DNA of 16,570 nt from Lachnospiraceae bacterium UBA1729. Lineage in GTDB: Bacteria; Bacillota; Clostridia; Lachnospirales; Lachnospiraceae. The DNA is taken from NCBI GenBank assembly GCA_002315945.1, contig DCIJ01000035.1, forward strand, positions 14,804 to 31,373. Reading direction: 5' to 3'. Made by a program: the position numbers and the translations under genes. Below the pieces are notes generated by a model. That model ran no database searches. It saw only the letters and a list, made by a program, of their open reading frames with translations, and had not been told where the DNA came from. Shown here piece after piece: positions 7,195 through 13,852 of the stretch (positions within the stretch are counted from its first letter, which is position 1; each line of letters starts with the position of its first letter).

Positions 7195-8421
7195 ATGAAA
7201 GACGTATGGAAAAAGTACAATGAGGTCAGTCTCATTGTAAGAATTGTAATCGGACTGATCATCGGTGTTATTCTTGGGTTGGCAGTTCCACAGCTTACTG
7301 TGATTACCATCTTTGGTAACCTCTTTGTTGGTGCTCTTAAAGGAATTGCTCCTTTACTGGTATTTGCACTGGTAGTTAGTGCACTTCTTGGAGCCAAGGG
7401 CAATATTGGTTCAAGATTCAAGACAGTTATCTGTCTGTACATGGTATCAACACTTTTAGCAGCTGTTACTGCTGTAATTGCCAGCTTTGCTTTCCCTGTA
7501 ACACTTAAGCTTACAGAAGCAGTTCAGAATCAGAATCCACCTGAGGGTGTAGCAGAGGTTCTTGGCAACCTGCTTTCAAACCTTGTGGCAAATCCTGTTT
7601 CTGCTATTATGAATGCAAACTATATTGGTATTCTTTTCTGGGCTATCCTTTCTGGTATTGCATTAAAAACTGTTGCAAATAAAGATACTGAGATATATAT
7701 GAAGCAGGTAGCTGACAGTGTTTCACAGATTGTAAGATGGATTATTTCACTGGCGCCTTTCGGTATTATGGGCCTTGTATTTGATACTGTTTCAACAAAT
7801 GGTATCAGCGTATTTGCCGGTTACGGAAAATTATTATTAGTTCTTGTTGGATGTATGTTGTTTATTGCTCTTGTGGTAGATCCACTCATTGCAGCAATTG
7901 TACTTAAGAAAAATCCATATCCACTTGTATTCAGATGCTTCAAGGAGAGCGGTGTTACAGCATTCTTCACAAGAAGCTCTGCAGCTAACATTCCTGTAAA
8001 CATGCAGCTTTGCGAGAAGCTTGGTCTTGATAAGGACGTATATTCAGTATCAATTCCTCTTGGAGCAACCATCAACATGGATGGTGCTGCTATTACTATT
8101 ACAGTTATGGCTCTTGCAGCAGCTCATACAATGGGTATTGCTGTTGACTTCCCTTCAGCACTTATGCTTAGCTTGCTTGCTACTGTTGCAGCTTGTGGTG
8201 CATCTGGTGTTGCTGGTGGTTCACTGTTACTTATTCCTATGGCATGCTCACTGTTCGGAATTTCAAATGATATCGCAATGCAGGTTGTTGGTGTTGGATT
8301 TATCATTGGTGTAATTCAGGATTCATTTGAGACAGCTATCAACTCTTCAGGTGACGTTCTCTTTGCAGCAGTTGCTGAGTTCAAAGAATGGCAGAAGAAT
8401 GGCAAGGAAGTTAAATTCTAA
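7195..8421 (+). CDS. sstT: SstT-type Na+/serine-threonine symporter (DAACS family)
   Basis: Sodium-coupled amino-acid importer of the dicarboxylate/amino acid:cation symporter family, most like SstT (serine/threonine). The 408-residue length fits. The N-terminal region (VRIVIGLIIGVILGL, then IAPLLVFALVVSALLG) matches SstT rather than the longer glutamate transporters. Core elements are the re-entrant loop segment TRSSAANIPVNM, the unwound helix motif GATINMDGAA, and a second re-entrant loop GASGVAGGS. About eight membrane helices plus the two loops are expected. The ribosome-binding site is TAGGAGAG, 7-14 bases before the ATG. Codon use differs from its neighbours: all five arginine codons are AGA, and CTT, GTT, GCA and GCT are favoured, as in strongly expressed genes. 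It has its own candidate promoter and is followed after 3 bases by cobS. Substrate specificity is inferred from family resemblance. Confidence 0.9.
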   Translation: MKDVWKKYNEVSLIVRIVIGLIIGVILGLAVPQLTVITIFGNLFVGALKGIAPLLVFALVVSALLGAKGNIGSRFKTVICLYMVSTLLAAVTAVIASFAFPVTLKLTEAVQNQNPPEGVAEVLGNLLSNLVANPVSAIMNANYIGILFWAILSGIALKTVANKDTEIYMKQVADSVSQIVRWIISLAPFGIMGLVFDTVSTNGISVFAGYGKLLLVLVGCMLFIALVVDPLIAAIVLKKNPYPLVFRCFKESGVTAFFTRSSAANIPVNMQLCEKLGLDKDVYSVSIPLGATINMDGAAITITVMALAAAHTMGIAVDFPSALMLSLLATVAACGASGVAGGSLLLIPMACSLFGISNDIAMQVVGVGFIIGVIQDSFETAINSSGDVLFAAVAEFKEWQKNGKEVKF

Positions 8422-8424
8422 CAG

Positions 8425-9210
8425 ATGAAATCGGTTATTATTGCTTTTTCAACATATTCTAAGATTCCCATGCCTTGGGTTGAATGGGATGAGACAAGCA
8501 TGAAATATTCAATGGCTGCCCTACCTTTAGTAGGTGCAGTCATTGGTTTTTTTTATATGCTTATTTTTTATGCTTCCAAATGCTGGTTGGGATTATCAGA
8601 TATTTTTACTGCTACAGTCCTTACTGTACTGCCGTTAATAATTACAGGGGGCATCCATCTGGACGGATATATGGATACAGTGGATGCACTTTGTTCATAT
8701 AGTGACAGGGAAGGAAAGCTTAGGATATTAAAGGATCCACATATTGGAGCCTTTGCAGTAATTTACACAGCGGTTTACATAATGCTCCATTGGGGATTTA
8801 CTTACCAACTAATATTGGAACCAGACAGCAGAGACGGATTATATCTGTTTGCTATCTGCTTTGTACTATCAAGAACCCTGAGCGGTCTGGCAATGGTAAC
8901 CTTTAAATCGGCCAAAAAAGAGGGGATGGCAGCCGGAATCAAAGCCGGAATCAATACAAAAAAGATTAAGACTGTTAACATATCTATTATGATGGTATGG
9001 CTGGCATTATCCGTAATAAGCCTGTGCATAATTAATCCTGTAACAGGACCTGTTATTATTTTAGCCTGTGGTTTGTTTTTCCTAATATACAGACATGTGG
9101 CATACAGGAACTTTGGTGGAATCACTGGAGATTTGGCTGGATGGTTTTTACAGCTGTGTGAACTGATTGGCCTTATTGCAATTGTTTTAATTCAGGCTGG
9201 AGTAAAATAA
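8425..9210 (+). CDS. cobS: Adenosylcobinamide-GDP ribazoletransferase (cobalamin synthase)
   Basis: Integral membrane enzyme that joins adenosylcobinamide-GDP and alpha-ribazole (or its phosphate) in the last stage of cobalamin synthesis. At 261 residues it is family length. Diagnostic blocks are the N-terminal TYSKIPMPWVEWD, the acidic metal-binding signature HLDGYMDTVDA (78-88), and KDPHIGAF (103-110). Five to seven hydrophobic segments follow, ending with a GDLAGWFLQLCELIGL helix. The start is 3 bases after sstT; AAGGAAG about 14 bases upstream is a rather distant ribosome-binding site, so coupling to sstT translation is likely. Its stop overlaps the next start (TAATG). The usual partners cobU, cobT and cobC are not adjacent. 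A 12-base tandem duplication at 8932-8955 encodes AGIK-AGIN. Confidence 0.95.
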   Translation: MKSVIIAFSTYSKIPMPWVEWDETSMKYSMAALPLVGAVIGFFYMLIFYASKCWLGLSDIFTATVLTVLPLIITGGIHLDGYMDTVDALCSYSDREGKLRILKDPHIGAFAVIYTAVYIMLHWGFTYQLILEPDSRDGLYLFAICFVLSRTLSGLAMVTFKSAKKEGMAAGIKAGINTKKIKTVNISIMMVWLALSVISLCIINPVTGPVIILACGLFFLIYRHVAYRNFGGITGDLAGWFLQLCELIGLIAIVLIQAGVK

Positions 9211-10247
9211 TGATTAACAGATACCTTGGAGATTTTCATGAATTTCGGTGTATCGCAGACCAGTGTCCGGCCACCTGCTGCAGTGGGTGGGCAGTTGAGA
9301 TAGATGAGGATTCACTTAAGCGGTACAGACTTCGGGCCAGAAAGCCGGAGGACAAGCTGCTGGATTCTTGTGTAGACTGGTCTGAGGGCTGCTTTAAGCT
9401 GCAAAAAAATGGAGATTGTGCCTTCCTGCAGGCAGATGGTCTGTGCCGGATGTATATTGAATATGGCGAGGACTTTTTTTGCAGAACCTGCGATTCCTAT
9501 CCCAGACATGTGGAAGAATTTCCGGATATTAGAGAAAATTCTCTCTCAGTGTCCTGCCCTGTGGTAGCTAAGGATTTGATGAAAAGGACCCAACCTTTGA
9601 ATATATCAGAGGAGCGGGATCAGACAGAGGATGAACCCTACGAGGAATTTAATGGGGGTCTGTATGAGATGCTGTATGCCTATCGTGGAGATTTTATCAA
9701 AATCATGCAGGACAGAAGTCGTTCCTTTGAGGACAGGTCCAGGGAGATACTTTTTATCATCAGACAGTATCAGAACAGTCTGGATGGAGTGGATTCTACA
9801 GGCGGAGACTTCTTTGAGAACAGGGAAGCTGCCTTTGAATTATTATTTGAGTTAGAACCCCTGCAGGAATCTTTTAGAACATTTTTAGTAGAAGCCCAGG
9901 ATATTATTAATAAGGATGGGTTTGAGCAATATTTTGAGAGCTTTGAGGCCACTCAGGCAAACCTTGATATTATGCTGGAACAGCTTGTCGTGTATTTCCT
10001 CTATACTTATATGTGCGGAGCAGTCTATGATGACTATGTATATGCCATGACAGCCCAGGCAGTATATAACGCTCTTATGATAAAGCTTTTGTGGGCTGTT
10101 AAATGGATTGATGTTAATACAGGGACAGGTACTCCCAGGGCTCTTAATACAGATGAGCTGGCAGAGATTGTCTACAGATATTCACGAGAGCTGGAGCACT
10201 CTAACGAGAATATGATTCTGTTAGAACAGCTGATAGATGAATTTTAA
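9210..10247 (+). CDS. FliB-like cysteine-cluster protein (putative lysine-N-methylase family)
   Basis: A 345-residue protein of the FliB family. The founding member methylates lysines of Salmonella flagellin and has been reported to carry an iron-sulfur cluster. The N-terminal signature is C14-x4-C19-P-x2-C23-C24-S-G-W, followed by Cys61, Cys70, Cys79 and C91-x2-C94 in a CRTCDSYPRH block, consistent with a metal-binding cysteine cluster related to the YkgJ type. The C-terminal two thirds is helical, acidic and glutamate-rich, with no recognisable methyltransferase fold. The start overlaps the cobS stop by one base (TAATG). No flagellin or other flagellar gene is in the window, so the target is unknown; many clostridial copies sit away from flagellar loci. 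Family assignment is good, function is inference. A metal-related role next to a corrin gene cannot be excluded. Confidence 0.8.
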   Translation: MINRYLGDFHEFRCIADQCPATCCSGWAVEIDEDSLKRYRLRARKPEDKLLDSCVDWSEGCFKLQKNGDCAFLQADGLCRMYIEYGEDFFCRTCDSYPRHVEEFPDIRENSLSVSCPVVAKDLMKRTQPLNISEERDQTEDEPYEEFNGGLYEMLYAYRGDFIKIMQDRSRSFEDRSREILFIIRQYQNSLDGVDSTGGDFFENREAAFELLFELEPLQESFRTFLVEAQDIINKDGFEQYFESFEATQANLDIMLEQLVVYFLYTYMCGAVYDDYVYAMTAQAVYNALMIKLLWAVKWIDVNTGTGTPRALNTDELAEIVYRYSRELEHSNENMILLEQLIDEF

Positions 10248-10250
10248 AGT

Positions 10251-10290
10251 ACATACATGAGGACAACCGCGAAGTATGTGGAATTGTGCC
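10251..10290 (+). repeat. Shared leader element, copy 2 (upstream of cbiC)
   Basis: Second copy of the element seen at 1301-1336, with the same CATRAGGACAMYCGCGAAG core at 10256-10274. A perfect 6-bp stem, ACATAC (10251-10256) with GTATGT (10274-10279), encloses the conserved bases as a 17-base loop. The stem uses a slightly different register from copy 1. The element starts 4 bases after the fliB-like stop and its GGACA lies 78 bases before the cbiC ATG. No convincing promoter is visible just upstream, so it may be transcribed from cobS/fliB or from a promoter inside that gene. The remaining bases to 10338 hold only a weak AGTT/AACT hairpin and the cbiC ribosome-binding site. Confidence 0.55.
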
Positions 10291-10338
10291 TTTTAGAGTT
10301 ATGTAAACTGAGTGCAACATAGGAGATAATTATTTAAC

Positions 10339-10977
10339 ATGACAGAGTATGAATTCATACATGTAAGTCCTGAAAATATTGAGGCAGAAAGCTTTCGAAT
10401 AATAGGTGAAGAATTAAAAGCCCAGGGGATTGTGATTCCAAGGGAAGAGGAGCCTGTTACCAAGCGGGTTATACATACTACTGCAGATTTTTCCTATGCC
10501 CAGAGCCTGACATATTCCTTAGGTGCAATCGAAAGGGCCCATGAGCTTATTAGACAGTCGGCCACAATTATTACAGATACAAATATGGGACTGGCAGGGA
10601 TTAACAAAGGAAGACTTAATAAATATGGCTGCAGGGTCGTGTGCTTCATGGCAGATGAGGAGGTTGGCAGACAGGCCAGAGAAAGAGGCGTTACCAGAGC
10701 CTGGGTCTCCATGGAGGTGGCATCCAGACTGGAGGGGCCAAAAATATTTGTGGTAGGCAATGCACCAACAGCACTTCTTAGTCTGCATGAAATGATGGAG
10801 AAGGAGATCTTCGTGCCAGACTTTGTAATCGGGGTACCGGTGGGTTTTGTTAATGTTGAATATTCAAAGGAGCTGTTTAGAAATTCGTCAGTTCCTTATA
10901 TTATAAATTTTGGAAGAAAGGGCGGAAGCAATGTGGCGGCAGCCATAGTAAATGGGCTTACGCTTTCAATGGAGTAG
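10339..10977 (+). CDS. cbiC: Precorrin-8X methylmutase (cobalt-precorrin-8 methylmutase)
   Basis: Moves a methyl group from C-11 to C-12 of precorrin-8X or its cobalt form, giving hydrogenobyrinic or cobyrinic acid in corrin ring synthesis (CbiC, also CobH). The 212-residue length is normal. The catalytic histidine is His46 in RVIHTTADF. Other conserved blocks are ATIITDTNMGLAGI, VVGNAPTALL, GVPVGFVNVE and FGRKGGSNVAAAIVNGL. The ribosome-binding site AGGAG (10321-10325) is 13 bases from the ATG, somewhat far. A 91-base gap with the shared leader element separates it from the fliB-like gene. The next gene starts 3 bases after its stop. I name it cbiC because an anaerobic host is likely; the sequence alone does not decide between CbiC and CobH usage. 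Confidence 0.95.
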   Translation: MTEYEFIHVSPENIEAESFRIIGEELKAQGIVIPREEEPVTKRVIHTTADFSYAQSLTYSLGAIERAHELIRQSATIITDTNMGLAGINKGRLNKYGCRVVCFMADEEVGRQARERGVTRAWVSMEVASRLEGPKIFVVGNAPTALLSLHEMMEKEIFVPDFVIGVPVGFVNVEYSKELFRNSSVPYIINFGRKGGSNVAAAIVNGLTLSME

Positions 10978-10979
10978 AC

Positions 10980-11744
10980 ATGACTTTAGAAAAATATCTT
11001 GATCATTATCTGGCTATGCCGGATGTACTGTACATGGCTGTTGTGGCACTGGTTGTGCTGGTGGTTATGCATGGAATAATTATAATGGCCTGCAGAGGTG
11101 ACAAAGCAAAGCTTTTGCTTAACTTTGAAATGTACTATGAGATGCTCTACTCGGCAACTGCCATGCTGTTTTTTATTGGCCTGTATTTCCTGGTGACATA
11201 CAGGTATTTTGATGTAAGCGAAAGCTTTTACAAAATGTGGAACGAATATGAGGATCTCCTTTTGCTTTTGGCAATTGTTCTGTCCATAGTGCTAATCAAT
11301 ATTATCGACACTATTATAGTGCCTCTAAGGACCATTACAGGTGAGCACAAGGCAACCCTTAGGATACTTGCCATGATGTATATGCTTATTATTTTTGCAT
11401 ATATTAAGTTTATCTATGAAGATAATAATTATGATGCAATTATTTCCTATTTCATCATTATGGTAATAGGCCGTTTTGTATATTTTGATGCCAGCTTTAA
11501 GGATTTTTGGAACATAATAAAAGGGGTATGGCTGACAATGCCAATGCTATTTTTGGCGTTGGCCACATCAGGAATTCTGGCCTGGTACGGTTTTGGAAGT
11601 GAGTATCTGCTTAAAAAGAACGGAGTGGTGTTAAGCCTGGGTATTGCCCATCTTTTTGTAATAATTGCAATTAGTATAGCCCATCATGTAGAGCGGTTGA
11701 CCCTTAAGACCAAAAGGCGTCAGACCAGGAAAAAGAGGCGATAA
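10980..11744 (+). CDS. Uncharacterised seven-helix membrane protein with basic C-terminal tail
   Basis: I do not recognise this 254-residue protein. Hydrophobic segments suggest seven membrane helices at about 15-37, 54-74, 92-115, 126-146, 153-169, 183-204 and 215-235. The last ~15 residues are strongly basic (KTKRRQTRKKRR), which would place the C terminus in the cytoplasm. Charged residues near helix ends include the NEYED segment (88-92) and DASFKDF (170-176). There is no enzyme signature, signal-receiver domain or transporter motif that I can identify. The start follows cbiC by 3 bases with GGAG in the cbiC 3' end, so it is in the same transcript. A link to corrin precursors (for example cobalt or corrinoid uptake) is possible by position only. 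A 111-base gap with a promoter for the next gene follows. Confidence 0.75.
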   Translation: MTLEKYLDHYLAMPDVLYMAVVALVVLVVMHGIIIMACRGDKAKLLLNFEMYYEMLYSATAMLFFIGLYFLVTYRYFDVSESFYKMWNEYEDLLLLLAIVLSIVLINIIDTIIVPLRTITGEHKATLRILAMMYMLIIFAYIKFIYEDNNYDAIISYFIIMVIGRFVYFDASFKDFWNIIKGVWLTMPMLFLALATSGILAWYGFGSEYLLKKNGVVLSLGIAHLFVIIAISIAHHVERLTLKTKRRQTRKKRR

Positions 11745-11817
11745 AGGGACGTTAATTTACGAAACTTACGAAAAACAATAACAAATATGCAAGAAAAGAA
11801 ACAATTAGGATATTTAA

Positions 11818-11846
11818 TTGACATAATTTTTTTTCGACGATAACAT
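11818..11846 (+). promoter_or_regulatory. Consensus-like promoter abutting the coiled-coil gene start
   Basis: A perfect -35 TTGACA at 11818-11823 is followed after exactly 17 bases, including an eight-T run, by TAACAT at 11841-11846 (four of six matches). Transcription would begin near 11853, only a few bases before the ATG at 11856. An inverted repeat GATAA (11839-11843) / TTATC (11851-11855) overlaps the -10 and the start point and could be an operator. Upstream, ACGAAACTTACGAAAAA (11759-11775) contains a short direct repeat of unknown meaning. Confidence 0.5.
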
Positions 11847-11855
11847 GTGCTTATC

Positions 11856-13097
11856 ATGAGAAAGATAAAAGTGGGTTCATATTTAAATAGAATAATTGCT
11901 TTGGCTATGGCCCAGATGTTAGTCTATTCCCCTGCCGGAAATGGCATGGGAGTACTGACTGCATATGCCAGTGAAGATAGTTCGGTTGAGGTTAACATTT
12001 CGATGCACTCTGAAGATGAAGGTGACTATGAAACAGTTAGCGAAAACGATATCGAAAAACAGGTATATGAGATGGTCATCACTGGCGCAGGGGATGAGCC
12101 CCTTAGTTTTGATGAATACAAGCAGATTATGAAGGAGAATGAGATCTCCGGAATGGTTCGTGACATATTCAATGAGACAGGTATCAGACAAACCACCCAG
12201 AATATTAAGAATGTGGTTAATGATGCATATGATTATGTAAACTTCTGTAATAGCCTCGATAATATGAATGAGGGTTCTATTGTCAGCTGGAATAATGAGA
12301 CTATAAGTATAGATGAGCTGCGTGTTAAATCTGATAGTGCATTGGAGAATGCTACTACTTCACAGGAATCTGCTAACAGACTGGCAGCGCTTACAGAGCT
12401 TGTTAAGAAGGAAGGCAGACAGGTAGCGCTGGAGAGTGAAATCAGGGATGAATATGACAGATGCATGGATAGTGCCAACCAGGCAGAGAAACAGTCCTCA
12501 GACATCTCATTCAGACTGATTACTGCTACCAATTATTACACTAAGGCTCTTGGTTGTGTAAGCTTCGATTCCATATCTGAAGAGTCTGATGAGAATGCTC
12601 CTCTCAGAGTTGCGGATGAAATCGTGACCTGTCTGGAGGAGGCGAGAGAAGATCTGGAAGCAACCAGAGCTGCTTTGGAAAGCGCAGACACAGATTTCCT
12701 GGACAGACTCGTCAGGGATAATGTTGTTAGAGATATATATGAGAACGCTCATGAGGCCTCTATACAGGAAGAAGGGGACTCTGAATTAAAATCGGCACTG
12801 GAACAGGTAGAAGAGGCTGGCAAAAAGGCGTATAATGCACTTAGAGATTATAGCGAGGCCAAGCTTGCCCTAGAAGCTGCAGAAGAGAGATTAAATAGCA
12901 TTAAAATCTCCGAAGAGATAATTTTTAAGGCTGCATCCAGATATAACCTTGCTACTCTGAAAGAATATGAGATGATATTTTTTAAAGTAAAGCAAGAGGG
13001 AGAAAAGGCCAAGGAAGCTGCTGCGATAGCTCAGGAATCAAGGGCTCTGGCCAAGACCTGTTATGAAGAGTGCATTTGTATTTTCAGGAACTGTTGA
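11856..13097 (+). CDS. Exported acidic coiled-coil protein of unknown function (possibly 3'-truncated)
   Basis: Not recognised. From the ATG at 11856 it encodes 413 residues. The N terminus is a typical long Gram-positive signal peptide: basic MRKIKVGSYLNR, a hydrophobic stretch, and a probable cleavage site after AYA (residue 38). The mature part is acidic. From about 155 it is predicted to be largely helical with heptad-like Ala/Glu/Leu spacing, strongest at 155-215, 250-280 and 310-350, suggesting a coiled-coil stalk. No sortase LPxTG, transmembrane anchor or enzyme motif is visible. The last 11 residues (YEECICIFRNC) break the alanine/glutamate pattern and lie entirely within the out-of-frame start of cobK, so the natural 3' end may be lost. 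There is no Shine-Dalgarno site before the ATG. A GTG at 11847 in the same frame adds only three residues and is less likely. Confidence 0.7.
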   Translation: MRKIKVGSYLNRIIALAMAQMLVYSPAGNGMGVLTAYASEDSSVEVNISMHSEDEGDYETVSENDIEKQVYEMVITGAGDEPLSFDEYKQIMKENEISGMVRDIFNETGIRQTTQNIKNVVNDAYDYVNFCNSLDNMNEGSIVSWNNETISIDELRVKSDSALENATTSQESANRLAALTELVKKEGRQVALESEIRDEYDRCMDSANQAEKQSSDISFRLITATNYYTKALGCVSFDSISEESDENAPLRVADEIVTCLEEAREDLEATRAALESADTDFLDRLVRDNVVRDIYENAHEASIQEEGDSELKSALEQVEEAGKKAYNALRDYSEAKLALEAAEERLNSIKISEEIIFKAASRYNLATLKEYEMIFFKVKQEGEKAKEAAAIAQESRALAKTCYEECICIFRNC

Positions 13098-13821
13098 GGG
13101 AAGAAAGCTTGTTGAAAAACTGATTTCCGAGGGCGTATTTTGTCATGTGTTTGTAGCTACTTCATATGGCGAAATGGTTATGGAGGACAATGAACTTTTT
13201 ACAGTTCATGTGGGTCGCCTTACTGTTGATGATATGGTGGCCAATCTTCAAACTCTTGAGCCTGAAAAGGTTTATGATGCTACCCATCCTTTTGCCAGGG
13301 TTGTAACTGATAATATCATCAGTGCCTGCCAAATTGCAGGAATGGAAAAACTATATAAAAGAATCGACAGGGAAATTGTTCCAGTAATGAAAAAGGTGCA
13401 GGAATGTGATATTTCCCAGGAGTATTTAAACAAGATAACTGTGGTAACTTCTGTTAGAGAGGCTGCCCTTTTTTTAGTTGGTGAACAAAATACTAATAAA
13501 GATTTCGGGAATATACTGGTAGCTACCGGCGTTAAGGATCTAAATGAATATGCAGAGTTTGATGAATTAAAGGATTATCTTATTGCCAGAATAATTCCCA
13601 GCGTGGAGAGTCTTGAACGCTGTCTGGGGATGGGAATCAAACCAGGCAATATAATTGCCATGAAGGGACCCTTTTCAACAGAAATGAATGAAGCTATAAT
13701 AGATGAATATGCTGTTAAATATCTGGTGACAAAAAATAGCGGCCAAAAGGGCGGATTCGAGGAAAAACTCATGGCTGCATATAACAAGAGTATTAATATT
13801 ATTGTGGTGGAGGTAGTATGA
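13063..13821 (+). CDS. cobK: Precorrin-6A reductase (cobalt-precorrin-6A reductase)
   Basis: NAD(P)H-dependent reductase of the corrin ring (CobK, or CbiJ in the anaerobic route). The 252-residue length is right. The N-terminal nucleotide-binding turn FSGTVEGRKL (residues 7-16) corresponds to the usual GGTxEG. The family hallmark DATHPFA is at 72-78, and MKGPFSTEMNE and VTKNSGQKGGFEEKL follow near the C terminus. The start is effectively fixed: the turn must be close to the N terminus, and the frame is closed by a TAG at 13027. The first 35 bases overlap the end of the coiled-coil gene in another frame, and no Shine-Dalgarno site precedes the ATG, so translation probably depends on reinitiation or coupling. 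The carboxypeptidase gene follows after 31 bases. Confidence 0.92.
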   Translation: MKSAFVFSGTVEGRKLVEKLISEGVFCHVFVATSYGEMVMEDNELFTVHVGRLTVDDMVANLQTLEPEKVYDATHPFARVVTDNIISACQIAGMEKLYKRIDREIVPVMKKVQECDISQEYLNKITVVTSVREAALFLVGEQNTNKDFGNILVATGVKDLNEYAEFDELKDYLIARIIPSVESLERCLGMGIKPGNIIAMKGPFSTEMNEAIIDEYAVKYLVTKNSGQKGGFEEKLMAAYNKSINIIVVEVV

Positions 13822-13852
13822 TAAGGCATATTACCTGGCGTAGGAGATAACG

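Noticed and set aside
8932..8955. 12-base tandem repeat inside cobS as a repeat element
   Set aside because: It encodes AGIK-AGIN in frame in a cytoplasmic loop, with no further copies; more likely a local duplication than a functional repeat.
10248..10338. Cobalamin riboswitch before cbiC (also considered before cobS and cobK)
   Set aside because: No B12-box-like AGCCACTG or the long multi-helix leader it needs; the gaps are 91, 3 and 0 bases.
11847..11855. GTG at 11847 as the start of the coiled-coil gene
   Set aside because: It adds only three residues, directly follows the -10 box and has no ribosome-binding site; the ATG at 11856 gives a standard signal peptide start.
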